Below are positions 23,886 through 32,409 of a stretch of 64,000 bases of DNA, in pieces. This stretch comes from Vibrio stylophorae. Lineage in GTDB: Bacteria; Pseudomonadota; Gammaproteobacteria; Enterobacterales; Vibrionaceae. Location of the stretch: contig NZ_CAKLDI010000001.1 of the NCBI RefSeq assembly GCF_921293875.1, positions 650,475 to 714,474 on the forward strand, given 5' to 3'. A model generated the notes under the pieces. The model did not search any database. It was not told the origin of the DNA and saw only the letters and a program-made list of their open reading frames with translations. Position 1 is the stretch's first letter; each line of letters starts with the position of its first letter. The position numbers and the translations under genes are program-made.

Positions 23886-25211
23886 TTAAGATTTACGGGG
23901 GCGCTTTTTATTGCCTGTGTTTTTGCTTATAGCTTTTTTCTGGGCTGGCTCTGCGGGGCTTAAAATCTTCACCTGTTTGATCATGTTGTCAGAGATCGTA
24001 ACCAGCTCCATGCGATGACCACGATAGCGCAGACACAGCGGGTGATCGGGAATCTCTTCTAAGTGTTCAAGAATCAAACCATTGAGAGTGCGCGGGCCAT
24101 CGGTAGGCAGTTTCCAGCCCAAGCTTTTATTGATGTCGCGAATGTTGGCACTGCCTTCAATGAGATAATCGCCATTGGGTAGCGCTGCAATCTCATCGCT
24201 TAAACTTGGCGCGGTGGAGGTGGTGAACTCTCCAACGATCTCTTCCAGAATATCCTCTAGAGTAATCAGTCCCAGAATATCGCCATACTCATCGACAATC
24301 AGACCAATGCGCTCTTTATTACGCTGAAACTTCAGCATTTGGGTATTGAGCGGTGTCGCTTCAGGAATGAAATAGATCTCATCAGCGGCGCGCAGCAAGG
24401 TTTCTTTGTTAAATTCGTTTTTTTCCATCATAAAACGATAGGCTTCGCGCACACGCAGCATGCCTACGACATCATCAATTTGGTCGCGGTAGAGCACCAA
24501 ACGGCCATGGGCGGCATGGGTTAGCTGGCGAACGATGGACTTCCAATCGTCATTAATATCGATGCCGACAATCTCGTTACGCGGCACCATCAAATTATCC
24601 ACGGTGACATGCTCTAAATCGAGAATGGAGATTAGCATCTCTTGGTGGCGCTGCGGGATTAAACCGCCAGCTTCATTGACCACGGTACGCAGCTCTTCTG
24701 AGCTCAGCGGATCTTCGTCTTGGCGGTTCACTTGAATGCCAAAAAGACGCAAAAATCCATTGGTGATGAGATTGACCAAGAGCACCAGTGGTGTCAGAAG
24801 GCGCATTAAAAATGACAGCAGCACGGAGCTGGTAAAGGCGATTTTTTCTGGGTAACGCGCGGCAATGGTTTTTGGGGTGACTTCAGCGAACACTAACACC
24901 ACGAGGGTTAAAATACCGGTGGCGATGGCCACGCCGAGATCGCCGTAAAGGCGCATACCCAAAATGGTGGCAATGGCGGAAGCGAGAATATTCACCAGAT
25001 TATTACCGATGAGGATCAGGCCAATGAGTTTGTCTGGGCGCACCAGCAGGGATTCCACGCGCTTAGCACCACGGTGGCCTTGATTGGCGAGGTGACGCAG
25101 CTTGTAGCGATTGAGTGCCATCATGCCGGTTTCAGTACCGGAAAAATAGCCGGAGATAACGATTAAGCAACCAAGAATAAAAAAGAGTAGGCCGGTGGAA
25201 ATTTCGTCCAC
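23886..25211 (-). CDS. yfjD: CNNM/CorC-family membrane protein (YfjD/CorB)
   Basis: This 441-residue protein has an N-terminal DUF21 membrane domain of about four helices (SGYFSGTETGMMALNRYKL), then a pair of CBS domains (MVPRNEIVGIDIND; GLIVDEYGDILGLITLEDILEEIVGEF) and a C-terminal CorC_HlyC domain. Family members are linked to Mg2+/Co2+ efflux and resistance. The GTG at 25211 with AAGGAT upstream is preferred to a TTG 21 bases earlier that has no ribosome-binding site. Next to ypjD, as in E. coli. Confidence 0.88.
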   Translation of the reverse strand: MDEISTGLLFFILGCLIVISGYFSGTETGMMALNRYKLRHLANQGHRGAKRVESLLVRPDKLIGLILIGNNLVNILASAIATILGMRLYGDLGVAIATGILTLVVLVFAEVTPKTIAARYPEKIAFTSSVLLSFLMRLLTPLVLLVNLITNGFLRLFGIQVNRQDEDPLSSEELRTVVNEAGGLIPQRHQEMLISILDLEHVTVDNLMVPRNEIVGIDINDDWKSIVRQLTHAAHGRLVLYRDQIDDVVGMLRVREAYRFMMEKNEFNKETLLRAADEIYFIPEATPLNTQMLKFQRNKERIGLIVDEYGDILGLITLEDILEEIVGEFTTSTAPSLSDEIAALPNGDYLIEGSANIRDINKSLGWKLPTDGPRTLNGLILEHLEEIPDHPLCLRYRGHRMELVTISDNMIKQVKILSPAEPAQKKAISKNTGNKKRPRKS

Positions 25212-25309
25212 TGAAGTATCCTTTGTGACCAATAGGAAGGGTTATTAGCTATGAAGCATGGCACAAAGTCAAGTGAGCGCCAGTATCTCTACTGGCGCAT
25301 TGATTGGCT

Positions 25310-26104
25310 TTAGCTGAGGATCACTTCTTTGACGAAACGGCTGCCAAAATAGGCAAGCGTGAGGAGAAATGCGCCAATTAAGCTGTACCATACCGCATGG
25401 CGACCACGCCAATTACGCTGGTAATGACCCCAAATTAGTAAGCTGTATACACACCATGCGAGCATTGAAAGGATCGCTTTATGTGCTTTGCCTTGGGCAA
25501 AAATATCTTGCACAAAAAGAAGCCCTGTCACCAAGGTAATGGTGAGCATGGCTTGGCCAATCAGCAATAATCGAAACAATTGACGTTCAATACGCATTAA
25601 TGGCGGCAAATTTGGATTGGGCACCAAATCTTTTTTATTCTTTAAGCGATAGTCCAGCCACACCAGTTGAATGGCGTAGAGGGTGGCTATCATCAAAGTT
25701 GCGTAGGTAAAAAGCGCCAAAGAGATATGAATCAGCAAGCTGGGATTGGCTTGTAGGTGCGTGAGGTAGTTGCCTGGAATAAAGGCGGCACCCAATTCAT
25801 TTAAAATGGCGGCGCTATAAACTACAGGTAGTAAAAACCAGACGCGGGTGCGCGGAATTGCGATGGTGGTCGCAAGGGCAATCAAAAAGCTGATCAGTGA
25901 GGCGACATTTAAAATACTTAAATTTTGCCCACCACCGGTCAGAATGAGGTCGTGGAGTAACCAACCATGACACAAGAGCGCGGCACCAGCGGCAAATAGT
26001 ACCGGATGGCGTCGAATGGGATGCTGGTGTGCCAAGCCTGGAATCACCAGTGCGATGGCAGCGCCATAGAAAAGCGCGGTCACAGTTGAGAGAAGAATTT
26101 CCAT
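25310..26104 (-). CDS. ypjD: CcsA-like cytochrome c assembly family membrane protein YpjD
   Basis: This 264-residue integral membrane protein has about eight helices and belongs to the CcsA/CcmC-like group (HGWLLHDLIL, LNVASLISFLIALAT, HISLALFTYATLMIA, HKAILSMLAWCVYSLLIWGH, with several intramembrane His). In E. coli the ypjD-yfjD pair lies beside ffh, as here. A role in metal-ion or heme handling is suspected but not proven. The start at MEILLSTV (26104) is chosen because the upstream extension is polar and not conserved. Confidence 0.87.
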   Translation of the reverse strand: MEILLSTVTALFYGAAIALVIPGLAHQHPIRRHPVLFAAGAALLCHGWLLHDLILTGGGQNLSILNVASLISFLIALATTIAIPRTRVWFLLPVVYSAAILNELGAAFIPGNYLTHLQANPSLLIHISLALFTYATLMIATLYAIQLVWLDYRLKNKKDLVPNPNLPPLMRIERQLFRLLLIGQAMLTITLVTGLLFVQDIFAQGKAHKAILSMLAWCVYSLLIWGHYQRNWRGRHAVWYSLIGAFLLTLAYFGSRFVKEVILS

Positions 26105-26200
26105 AGACTTCCGTGCTTCATTTGAAATCAAGTCGCCCAGAGTATACCTTGCTGCCACAAATGTCGCTATTGCTACATGAAACCTTGCATGGTTTCAGGG

Positions 26201-26206
26201 TATACT
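26201..26206 (+). promoter_or_regulatory. Candidate -10 element of ffh
   Basis: TATACT, 51 bp before the ffh ATG, preceded by the perfect inverted repeat GAAACC-TTGCAT-GGTTTC (26179-26196). The -35 is weak. Confidence 0.4.
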
Positions 26207-26256
26207 GCCGACAATTTTCGCGAAGCTGCGATTAAGACTGATGCGAGTAGAGATGC

Positions 26257-27621
26257 ATGTTTGAGAATTTAACCGAGCGTTTATCGCGTACGCTGAAGAA
26301 CATCAGCGGCCGTGGCCGTCTCACGGAAGACAATATTAAAGAAACCTTGCGCGAAGTGCGCATGGCCCTTTTGGAAGCTGACGTTGCCCTCCCTGTGGTA
26401 CGTGATTTCGTTAAGCAGGTCAAAGAGCGTGCGGTCGGCTTAGAGGTTTCAAAAAGCCTGACACCAGGTCAAGAGTTCATCAAGCTGGTTCAATCTGAAC
26501 TAGAAAGCGTGATGGGCAATGCCAATGAGGCGCTTGATCTTGCGTGTACACCGCCAGCAGTGATTTTGATGGCGGGTTTGCAAGGTGCTGGTAAAACTAC
26601 CAGTGTGGGCAAACTGGCAAAATTCCTCAAAGAGCGTCACAAGAAGAAAGTCTTGGTGGTCTCTGCGGACGTGTATCGCCCTGCGGCGATTAAACAGCTG
26701 GAAACATTGGCTGCAGATATCGATGTGGAGTTCTTCCCATCGACGATTGAGCAAAAGCCAATTGATATCGCGACCGCTGCCATTGACCATGGTCGCATCA
26801 AATTCTTTGATGTGGTGATCGTCGATACTGCCGGCCGTTTGCACGTTGATAGCGAAATGATGGATGAAATCATCGAGCTACACGGTGCGATTAATCCAGT
26901 TGAGACCTTGTTTGTGGTTGATGCCATGACAGGTCAAGACGCGGCTAATACTGCGAAAGCCTTTAATGATGCATTGCCACTGACCGGTGTGATCCTCACC
27001 AAAGTAGACGGTGATGCGCGTGGCGGTGCGGCATTGTCTGTGCGCCATATTACCGGCAAGCCAATTAAATTCTTGGGTATGGGTGAAAAAACCGATGCGC
27101 TAGAGCCATTCCACCCAGAGCGCGTGGCTTCACGTATTTTGGGCATGGGCGATATGCTGTCGCTGATTGAAGATATCGAGCGCAATGTCGACCAAGAAAA
27201 AGCGCAAAAAATGGCGCAGAAATTCAAGGAGAAGAAAAGCTTCGACTTGGAAGATTTCCGCGACCAATTGCAGCAGATGAAAAACATGGGCGGCATGAGC
27301 AGCTTGCTGACCAAACTGCCGGGTATGTCTCAGCTGCCTGCGAATTTGCAAGACCAAGTGAATGATCGCGAATTTTTGCGTATGGAAGCGATCATCAACT
27401 CCATGACCCCAGGTGAGCGTCAGCGTCCTGATATCATCAAAGGCTCGCGTAAAAAGCGCATTGCCATGGGCTCAGGTGTGCAGGTGCAAGAGGTGAATAA
27501 ATTGCTTAAGCAGTTCACCCAAATGCAGAAAATGATGAAGAAAATGCAAAAGGGCGGCATGCGTAACATGATGCGCCAAATGAAAGGCATGATGGGTGGC
27601 GGTGGCTTCCCAGGTATGTAA
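26257..27621 (+). CDS. ffh: Signal recognition particle protein Ffh
   Basis: This 454-residue SRP54-type GTPase has an N domain, a G domain with GLQGAGKTTS, DTAGRLHVD and TKVDGDARGG, and a Met-rich M domain ending MMRQMKGMMGGGGFPGM that binds 4.5S RNA and signal sequences. It targets nascent inner-membrane proteins to FtsY and SecYEG. Divergent from ypjD; upstream of the rpsP operon as in most gammaproteobacteria. Confidence 0.98.
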   Translation: MFENLTERLSRTLKNISGRGRLTEDNIKETLREVRMALLEADVALPVVRDFVKQVKERAVGLEVSKSLTPGQEFIKLVQSELESVMGNANEALDLACTPPAVILMAGLQGAGKTTSVGKLAKFLKERHKKKVLVVSADVYRPAAIKQLETLAADIDVEFFPSTIEQKPIDIATAAIDHGRIKFFDVVIVDTAGRLHVDSEMMDEIIELHGAINPVETLFVVDAMTGQDAANTAKAFNDALPLTGVILTKVDGDARGGAALSVRHITGKPIKFLGMGEKTDALEPFHPERVASRILGMGDMLSLIEDIERNVDQEKAQKMAQKFKEKKSFDLEDFRDQLQQMKNMGGMSSLLTKLPGMSQLPANLQDQVNDREFLRMEAIINSMTPGERQRPDIIKGSRKKRIAMGSGVQVQEVNKLLKQFTQMQKMMKKMQKGGMRNMMRQMKGMMGGGGFPGM

Positions 27622-27722
27622 CCTGACACATAATTTTAAAAGCCTTGGAATGAGACTCTGGCCCCGCTGAATACCCTGTGTATCAGCTGTGCAAACAATT
27701 GGCGAAAAAGTCGCTAAAGAAG

Positions 27723-27750
27723 TTGCATTTGGTCACACAAAGAGTAAAAT
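27723..27750 (+). promoter_or_regulatory. Candidate rpsP operon promoter
   Basis: TTGCAT (27723-27728), 16-bp spacer, TAAAAT (27745-27750), 76 bp before the rpsP ATG. Confidence 0.45.
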
Positions 27751-27776
27751 TCCGAGGCTTTTTATTTTGGCAACGA

Positions 27777-27797
27777 CCCCGTCTTGGCGGGGTTTAT
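27777..27797 (+). terminator. Terminator-like hairpin in the rpsP leader
   Basis: CCCCG-TCTTGG-CGGGG followed by TTTATTTT, between the candidate promoter and rpsP. It would act as an attenuator or end ffh transcripts. Confidence 0.6.
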
Positions 27798-27825
27798 TTT
27801 ATTCAAGTAATGCAAAGAGGACGAT

Positions 27826-28074
27826 ATGGTAACCATTCGTTTGGCACGTCACGGCTCTAAAAAACGCCCATTCTATCAAATCGTTGTAGCTGATGCTCGC
27901 AACAAATCAACTGGCCGCTTCATCGAGAAAGTTGGTTTCTTCAACCCAATCGCAACTGAGTCTGAAGAAGCTCTACGCGTTGACCTAGACCGTGTTAATC
28001 ACTGGGTTGGTCAAGGCGCATCTCTATCAGATCGCGTTGCGACTTTGGTAAAAACTGCTTCTAAAGCAGCTTAA
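27826..28074 (+). CDS. rpsP: 30S ribosomal protein S16
   Basis: This 82-residue S16 starts [20 protein letters not shown], with [10 protein letters not shown] following. It is an assembly protein of the small subunit body. First gene of the rpsP-rimM-trmD-rplS operon; GAGG lies nine bases before the ATG. Confidence 0.98.
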   Translation: MVTIRLARHGSKKRPFYQIVVADARNKSTGRFIEKVGFFNPIATESEEALRVDLDRVNHWVGQGASLSDRVATLVKTASKAA

Positions 28075-28086
28075 TTGGAACCATCT

Positions 28087-28617
28087 ATGAGCAAGCAAGA
28101 CAACCTCATCGTGGTTGGCAAGCTGGGTGCCACTTATGGCATTCGCGGCTGGCTCAAAGTGTTTTCATTTACTGAAAATCCAGAAAGCATTTTTGACTAC
28201 CAGCCTTGGTTTGTGAAAGCGCAAGGCGAGTCAGTGGTTTATTCAGTCGAAGACTGGAAACGCCACAATCAAGGGCTAGTTGCGAAACTAGCAGGCCTAG
28301 AACAGCGTGAGGACGCTCAAGCATTAACCAATGCTGAGATTTTGGTTCCTGCCGATGTTCTTCCAGCTCTGCCAGAAGATGAATTCTACTGGCGTGATCT
28401 GATGGGCATGAATGTCGTCAATACCAAGGGCTATAACCTTGGTACGGTCAAAGACATTCTTGAAACTGGCTCTAACGACGTACTCGTTGTTGAAGCCAAC
28501 TTGAAAGATGCTTTTGGTAAAAAGGAACGTTTAATTCCGTTCCTTCCTGAGCAAGTCATTCTCAATGTAGATTTGGCCGCTCAACGGATCGAAGTTGACT
28601 GGGATCCTGGTTTTTAA
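28087..28617 (+). CDS. rimM: 16S rRNA processing protein RimM
   Basis: This 176-residue protein has the RimM N-terminal barrel ([17 protein letters not shown]) and the PRC-barrel C-terminal part ([21 protein letters not shown]). It binds S19 and helps 3'-domain assembly of the 30S subunit. The ATG at 28087 is chosen over a TTG just after the rpsP stop. Confidence 0.97.
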   Translation: MSKQDNLIVVGKLGATYGIRGWLKVFSFTENPESIFDYQPWFVKAQGESVVYSVEDWKRHNQGLVAKLAGLEQREDAQALTNAEILVPADVLPALPEDEFYWRDLMGMNVVNTKGYNLGTVKDILETGSNDVLVVEANLKDAFGKKERLIPFLPEQVILNVDLAAQRIEVDWDPGF

Positions 28618-28640
28618 CTTCAAATGAGGAGAACAACATC

Positions 28641-29384
28641 ATGAAGGTTGGGGTGATTAGCCTGTTTCCTGAGATGTTCCGTTCAATAACCGATTTTGGA
28701 GTCACCGGTCAGGCGGTAAAAAAAGGGTTATTATCGGTTGATACGTGGAATCCTCGTGATTTCACCCACGATAAACACCGCACAGTGGACGATCGTCCCT
28801 ATGGTGGTGGGCCTGGTATGTTGATGATGGTGCAGCCTTTAACGGATGCAATCCACGCAGCAAAACAAGCCGCAAACGGCAAGGCGAAAGTGATTTATCT
28901 GTCACCACAAGGTCGAAAACTCGACCAAGAAGGTGTGCAAGAGCTGGCGCAAGAGCAGAATTTAATTCTTATCTGCGGTCGCTACGAAGGGATAGATGAG
29001 CGCGTGATTCAAACCGAAGTCGACGAAGAGTGGTCTATCGGGGATTTCGTGCTGACAGGTGGTGAACTTCCAGCCATGACACTGATTGATGCTGTGGTAC
29101 GTTTCGTACCGGGTGTTTTAGGTGATATGGCCTCGGCAGAAGAGGATTCTTTTGCCAATGGATTGTTAGACTGCCCGCACTATACAAGACCGGAAGAGCT
29201 TAACGGCTTAACGGTTCCTGAGGAACTTCTATCGGGGAACCATCAGGCAATTCGCCGCTGGCGATTACAGCAATCGCTAGGTCGGACTTGGTTAAGAAGA
29301 CCAGAGCTTCTGGAAAACCTAGCTCTGACTGACGATCAGGAACAATTATTGGCTGAGTTTATTCGCCAACGTCCTGATAAATAG
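28641..29384 (+). CDS. trmD: tRNA (guanine-N1)-methyltransferase TrmD
   Basis: This 247-residue SPOUT methyltransferase makes m1G37 in tRNAs, preventing +1 frameshifts. Its trefoil-knot SAM site is seen in [23 protein letters not shown] and [10 protein letters not shown]; the catalytic Asp/Arg segment is [13 protein letters not shown] lies upstream. Third gene of the ribosomal operon. Confidence 0.98.
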   Translation: MKVGVISLFPEMFRSITDFGVTGQAVKKGLLSVDTWNPRDFTHDKHRTVDDRPYGGGPGMLMMVQPLTDAIHAAKQAANGKAKVIYLSPQGRKLDQEGVQELAQEQNLILICGRYEGIDERVIQTEVDEEWSIGDFVLTGGELPAMTLIDAVVRFVPGVLGDMASAEEDSFANGLLDCPHYTRPEELNGLTVPEELLSGNHQAIRRWRLQQSLGRTWLRRPELLENLALTDDQEQLLAEFIRQRPDK

Positions 29385-29419
29385 AACTTAAGCTTCAGTT
29401 TAATCTAGGGTATTGAAAA

Positions 29420-29776
29420 ATGAGTAACATCATCAAAGCGCTCGAAAACGAGCAAATGAAACAAGACGTACCTGCGTTCCGCGCGGGTGATACCGTTGTT
29501 GTTCAAGTTAAAGTTAAAGAAGGCGAGCGTGAGCGTCTTCAGGCATTTGAAGGCGTAGTTATCGCTAAGCGTAACCGTGGTCTTCACTCTGCATTCACCG
29601 TTCGTAAAATCTCTAACGGTGAAGGCGTTGAGCGTACTTTCCAAACGCACTCTCCTGTTGTTGACAGCATTTCTGTGAAACGTCATGGCGCAGTACGTCG
29701 TGCGAAGCTTTACTACCTACGTGATCGTTCAGGTAAAGCAGCACGCATCAAAGAGCGTCTAAACGTTAAAAAATAA
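29420..29776 (+). CDS. rplS: 50S ribosomal protein L19
   Basis: This 118-residue L19 starts [20 protein letters not shown] and contains the basic segment RVERTF-like [11 protein letters not shown] and the end [10 protein letters not shown]. It sits at the subunit interface. Last gene of the operon. Confidence 0.98.
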   Translation: MSNIIKALENEQMKQDVPAFRAGDTVVVQVKVKEGERERLQAFEGVVIAKRNRGLHSAFTVRKISNGEGVERTFQTHSPVVDSISVKRHGAVRRAKLYYLRDRSGKAARIKERLNVKK

Positions 29777-29820
29777 TCGCGACGTTTTATAACCCGCGTA
29801 TACGAAAAATAAAAAGCGTT

Positions 29821-29846
29821 AAAACCCGCCAGTTGGCGGGTTTTTT
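29821..29846 (+). terminator. Terminator of the rpsP-rplS operon
   Basis: AAAACCCGCC-AGTT-GGCGGG-TTTTTT. Confidence 0.92.
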
Positions 29847-29888
29847 CTTATTTGGCATTTGTGCTGAACAAACGGGAAAGGGCGAACT

Positions 29889-30068
29889 TTAGCAGAAGAA
29901 TATTGCGTACGCAGCGTAGCCTACAGCGGCAAAGGCGAAAAGGAAAAATGCGTAGTCGATCAGACCTTTTTTAGGTGCTTCCATCTCAGGGGTATAGCCA
30001 CAATGGATGCAGTGATCTGCAGTATCTGAAATCTCTTTATTGCACTCAGGGCAGTTGATTAGCGCCAT
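29889..30068 (-). CDS. 59-residue zinc-ribbon membrane microprotein
   Basis: The gene begins with an ATG at 30068 and encodes MALINCPECNKEIS, then HCIHCGYTPEM, a short Lys-rich linker, and one hydrophobic helix (DYAFFLFAFAAVGYAAYAIFF) before the stop. Two CxxC pairs spaced 11 residues apart form a zinc-ribbon; the helix would anchor it with the ribbon probably in the cytoplasm. It resembles small zinc-ribbon proteins found in many gammaproteobacteria, with no known function. Codon use is normal, and it lies alone on the minus strand between rplS and holD. Confidence 0.75.
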   Translation of the reverse strand: MALINCPECNKEISDTADHCIHCGYTPEMEAPKKGLIDYAFFLFAFAAVGYAAYAIFFC

Positions 30069-30274
30069 GAAATTAATCCGTTAGTGATAAAAATGTCATT
30101 TTATAATTGGCGCTGTAAACAAACATCAACTGGATTAAAAGATAAGTAAAGATGACATGTCAGCTACGATGATGATCACGTTATATCTGTTTAATCATGA
30201 GCCTTGATGCGAGGTGTGGCGAGCCATAAACTTTGTTACACTGAGGCCGTTTTCCTTCACCAGTCGATATCAAG

Positions 30275-30712
30275 ATGAGTCAGCAGCAAAGCGCCGCGGC
30301 GCGCTACTTCCTACAACAGATGGATCTGCCGGTTTGGCAGCTGCGCAATTCCCATGTATTTGCGCAAGCGTCGACTGCCATCACCTTGCCTGAAACCGCA
30401 CAATTACTCTTAGTCAGTGAGACGCAGCCACAAGGTGAAACCCTGGTGCTGGTTGAAAAGATTCTCTCCACCATGAAGCTCAAAGCTGAGCAGGTAGTAT
30501 GGATGGCGCCTGAGTCATTGCGTCAGCTATCGGCACATCAGCTAACTTGGTGCTGGTGCGCCCTTGAACATATGCCAGCGCTACCCGCGTCCCTTGAGGG
30601 GATTAAAGCGCTACATTCATGTACCTTGCAGCGACTATCGACCGATGATTCTGCTAAGCGTCAGCTATGGCAGCAGATTAAGCAGCAGCTTACCCAAACT
30701 CAGCAACAATAA
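30275..30712 (+). CDS. holD: DNA polymerase III psi subunit HolD
   Basis: This 145-residue protein has the psi pattern (YFLQQMDLPVWQLR, LLLVSE). Psi links the clamp loader to chi and so to SSB. It is poorly conserved in sequence, but position directly before rimI (9-bp gap) matches the gammaproteobacterial holD-rimI arrangement. The cited length is close to the E. coli protein. Confidence 0.88.
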   Translation: MSQQQSAAARYFLQQMDLPVWQLRNSHVFAQASTAITLPETAQLLLVSETQPQGETLVLVEKILSTMKLKAEQVVWMAPESLRQLSAHQLTWCWCALEHMPALPASLEGIKALHSCTLQRLSTDDSAKRQLWQQIKQQLTQTQQQ

Positions 30713-30721
30713 AGATTCACT

Positions 30722-31216
30722 ATGTCCACATCTGAATTTAAGCCCATGCATCCCTCTCATTTGGATGCCATTCGCCGTATTGAACACGCCGCACATTCTC
30801 ATCCTTGGGCTGAGAGTCACCTGAGCGATATTGAGCGACGTCTAGGTCGCAACCAAGTGCTGCTCGTAAATGGCCAAGTCGTGGGCTATTTTTACGCCCA
30901 GCTGGTGGCAGGTGAAGGGACATTGCTGAATCTCGCCGTTGACCCAGCGATGCAAGGGAAAGGCTATGGCCGCGCACTGATGAATCAATTACTCGCGCTA
31001 TTAGAGCAAGAGCAGGCTGAATCGCTATGGCTTGAAGTGCGCGCCAGCAATACCCCAGCTATCGCGCTTTATGACAGTTGCGGCTTTAATGAGATCAATC
31101 GCCGAGTCGATTACTACCCAACAGCAGATGGCCGTGAAGATGCAGTGATCATGGTGGCATATTTAGCGCAGGGTGATGATGAGGACGATCTGAGCTTTGC
31201 TGAGCTCTTGGGTTAA
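30722..31216 (+). CDS. rimI: Ribosomal protein S18-alanine N-acetyltransferase RimI
   Basis: This 164-residue GNAT acetyltransferase has the acetyl-CoA loop VDPAMQGKGYGRALM and the C-terminal motif ASNTPAIALYDSCGF. It acetylates the N-terminal Ala of S18. It has about 15 extra acidic residues at the C-terminus (GDDEDDLSFAELL) compared with E. coli. Cotranscribed with holD. Confidence 0.92.
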   Translation: MSTSEFKPMHPSHLDAIRRIEHAAHSHPWAESHLSDIERRLGRNQVLLVNGQVVGYFYAQLVAGEGTLLNLAVDPAMQGKGYGRALMNQLLALLEQEQAESLWLEVRASNTPAIALYDSCGFNEINRRVDYYPTADGREDAVIMVAYLAQGDDEDDLSFAELLG

Positions 31217-31257
31217 GCATCTCGGGATAATAGATTCGCTGCAATTTGCGATCAAAC

Positions 31258-31284
31258 AAGGCCTCGAATATAGAGGTCTTTTTT
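31258..31284 (+). terminator. Terminator of holD-rimI
   Basis: AAGGCCTC/GAGGTCTT stem (one G-U) followed by T6, reaching the last bases of the convergent araC-type gene. Confidence 0.75.
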
Positions 31285-32149
31285 ATGGACGATCTAACTG
31301 ATTTTTGTATTGGCTTGGCGTGATGGCAAACTGCTTTCGAAAGGCTGCACTAAAGTGGCTCATATTGCTATAGCCCAAGGTGGTTGCTGTTTCGGTCACA
31401 TTGTAGGAGTGCAGTAATTGCTGCGCTTTTTCCATACGCTCTTGCTGAAAATCGGCATAAATACTGGTTTGATAAAGGGCTTTATAACCGCGTTTTAATT
31501 TGCAAAGGCTCAGCCCCACAGCATCAGCAAGTTCAGCAAGGCTGGGCGCGAGACTGAGATCGGTTAATAAAATAGACCGCGCTTTACGAAGCTGCATTTT
31601 GTCATGTGCGGTTAAACGGCAGGGCTGATCTTGACGGGCAAAGGCTTGAAAATGCCAATAGATGTAATTAAGTACCGCGGCATGGATCAGCAGGTGCTGC
31701 GGGTTGGGATGCTGAAGTAATACGCACAGTTGCTGCGCATAGCCAAAGGCCTTTTGATAATGATAGGTGTGATAGACAAAGCCGGTGTCTTGCTCATTAA
31801 AGTTCGCCAATTGTGGCCAATGACGCGTCATATAGTGCGGCGCGACCATCACTGACAGGCAACTAAAATAAGCTGATTCAAGCACATGAAATTGCTGCTT
31901 GCCATGCATTAATCCGGTGATTAGATCGCCCGTGCGACAGTAAAGGGGGCGCTGATCAATTCGCGCATTTAATTCACCATCCAGCATACAATTCAAATGC
32001 ACATACTGCGCATTACCGCGAAAGGTTTGGCGCGGCGCATTAGTGCTGTGGCTCCAACATACGGCCAGCCCAGGTTCTAGCTGATAAAAACACTCAGCCA
32101 GTGGGGCACTTTGTTGGGGTGATTGAGGCATTAATTGGCGCGCAGTCAT
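31283..32149 (-). CDS. AraC-family regulator, probably of iron-siderophore genes
   Basis: This protein of about 288 residues has an unassigned N-terminal sensing domain and a C-terminal double helix-turn-helix of the AraC type (LAELADAVGLSLCKLKRGYK; ETATTLGYSNMSHFSAAFRKQFAITPSQYK). The LSLCKLKRGYKALY helix resembles PchR/YbtA-type regulators, which bind siderophores and activate uptake genes. It is divergent from two siderophore-type ABC half-transporter genes. A Fur-like box and a direct repeat lie between. The start is uncertain; I use the ATG at 32149, with 32131 as the alternative. Confidence 0.8.
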   Translation of the reverse strand: MTARQLMPQSPQQSAPLAECFYQLEPGLAVCWSHSTNAPRQTFRGNAQYVHLNCMLDGELNARIDQRPLYCRTGDLITGLMHGKQQFHVLESAYFSCLSVMVAPHYMTRHWPQLANFNEQDTGFVYHTYHYQKAFGYAQQLCVLLQHPNPQHLLIHAAVLNYIYWHFQAFARQDQPCRLTAHDKMQLRKARSILLTDLSLAPSLAELADAVGLSLCKLKRGYKALYQTSIYADFQQERMEKAQQLLHSYNVTETATTLGYSNMSHFSAAFRKQFAITPSQYKNQLDRP

Positions 32150-32211
32150 CGGGATTACAGCAAAGAGAAAGCATACATCTAGCCTAATCAAATCAAGTAA
32201 ATAGCTCAATC

Positions 32212-32230
32212 GATAATCAATATCATTTCT
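32212..32230. promoter_or_regulatory. Fur-like box
   Basis: GATAATCAATATCATTTCT matches 13 of 19 positions of the GATAATGATAATCATTATC consensus. It lies 63 bp before the araC-type start and would link both divergent units to iron. Confidence 0.55.
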
Positions 32231-32328
32231 ATTTTTGTCGTCTGGATTTGATATTTATTTCACCTTTTCGCCTTTGTTACACGCTTGCCAGCCATAGATG
32301 CCAAGCATTTATTGTTGAAAAATCGGTT

Positions 32329-32360
32329 CCTTCTGGGGCAGTGCCACCCTTTTGGGGTAG
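32329..32360. promoter_or_regulatory. Direct repeat, candidate AraC-regulator site
   Basis: CCTTCTGGGGCAG (32329-32341) and CCTTTTGGGGTAG (32348-32360), 11 of 13 bases identical, 19 bp apart, 50 bp before the ABC gene start. Tandem direct repeats near two helical turns are typical for AraC-family binding. Confidence 0.5.
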
Positions 32361-32409
32361 CTCACCATTCAACCGCTGCTTAAGCTGGCTCGGTTGAAAG
32401 AGGTGAGTT

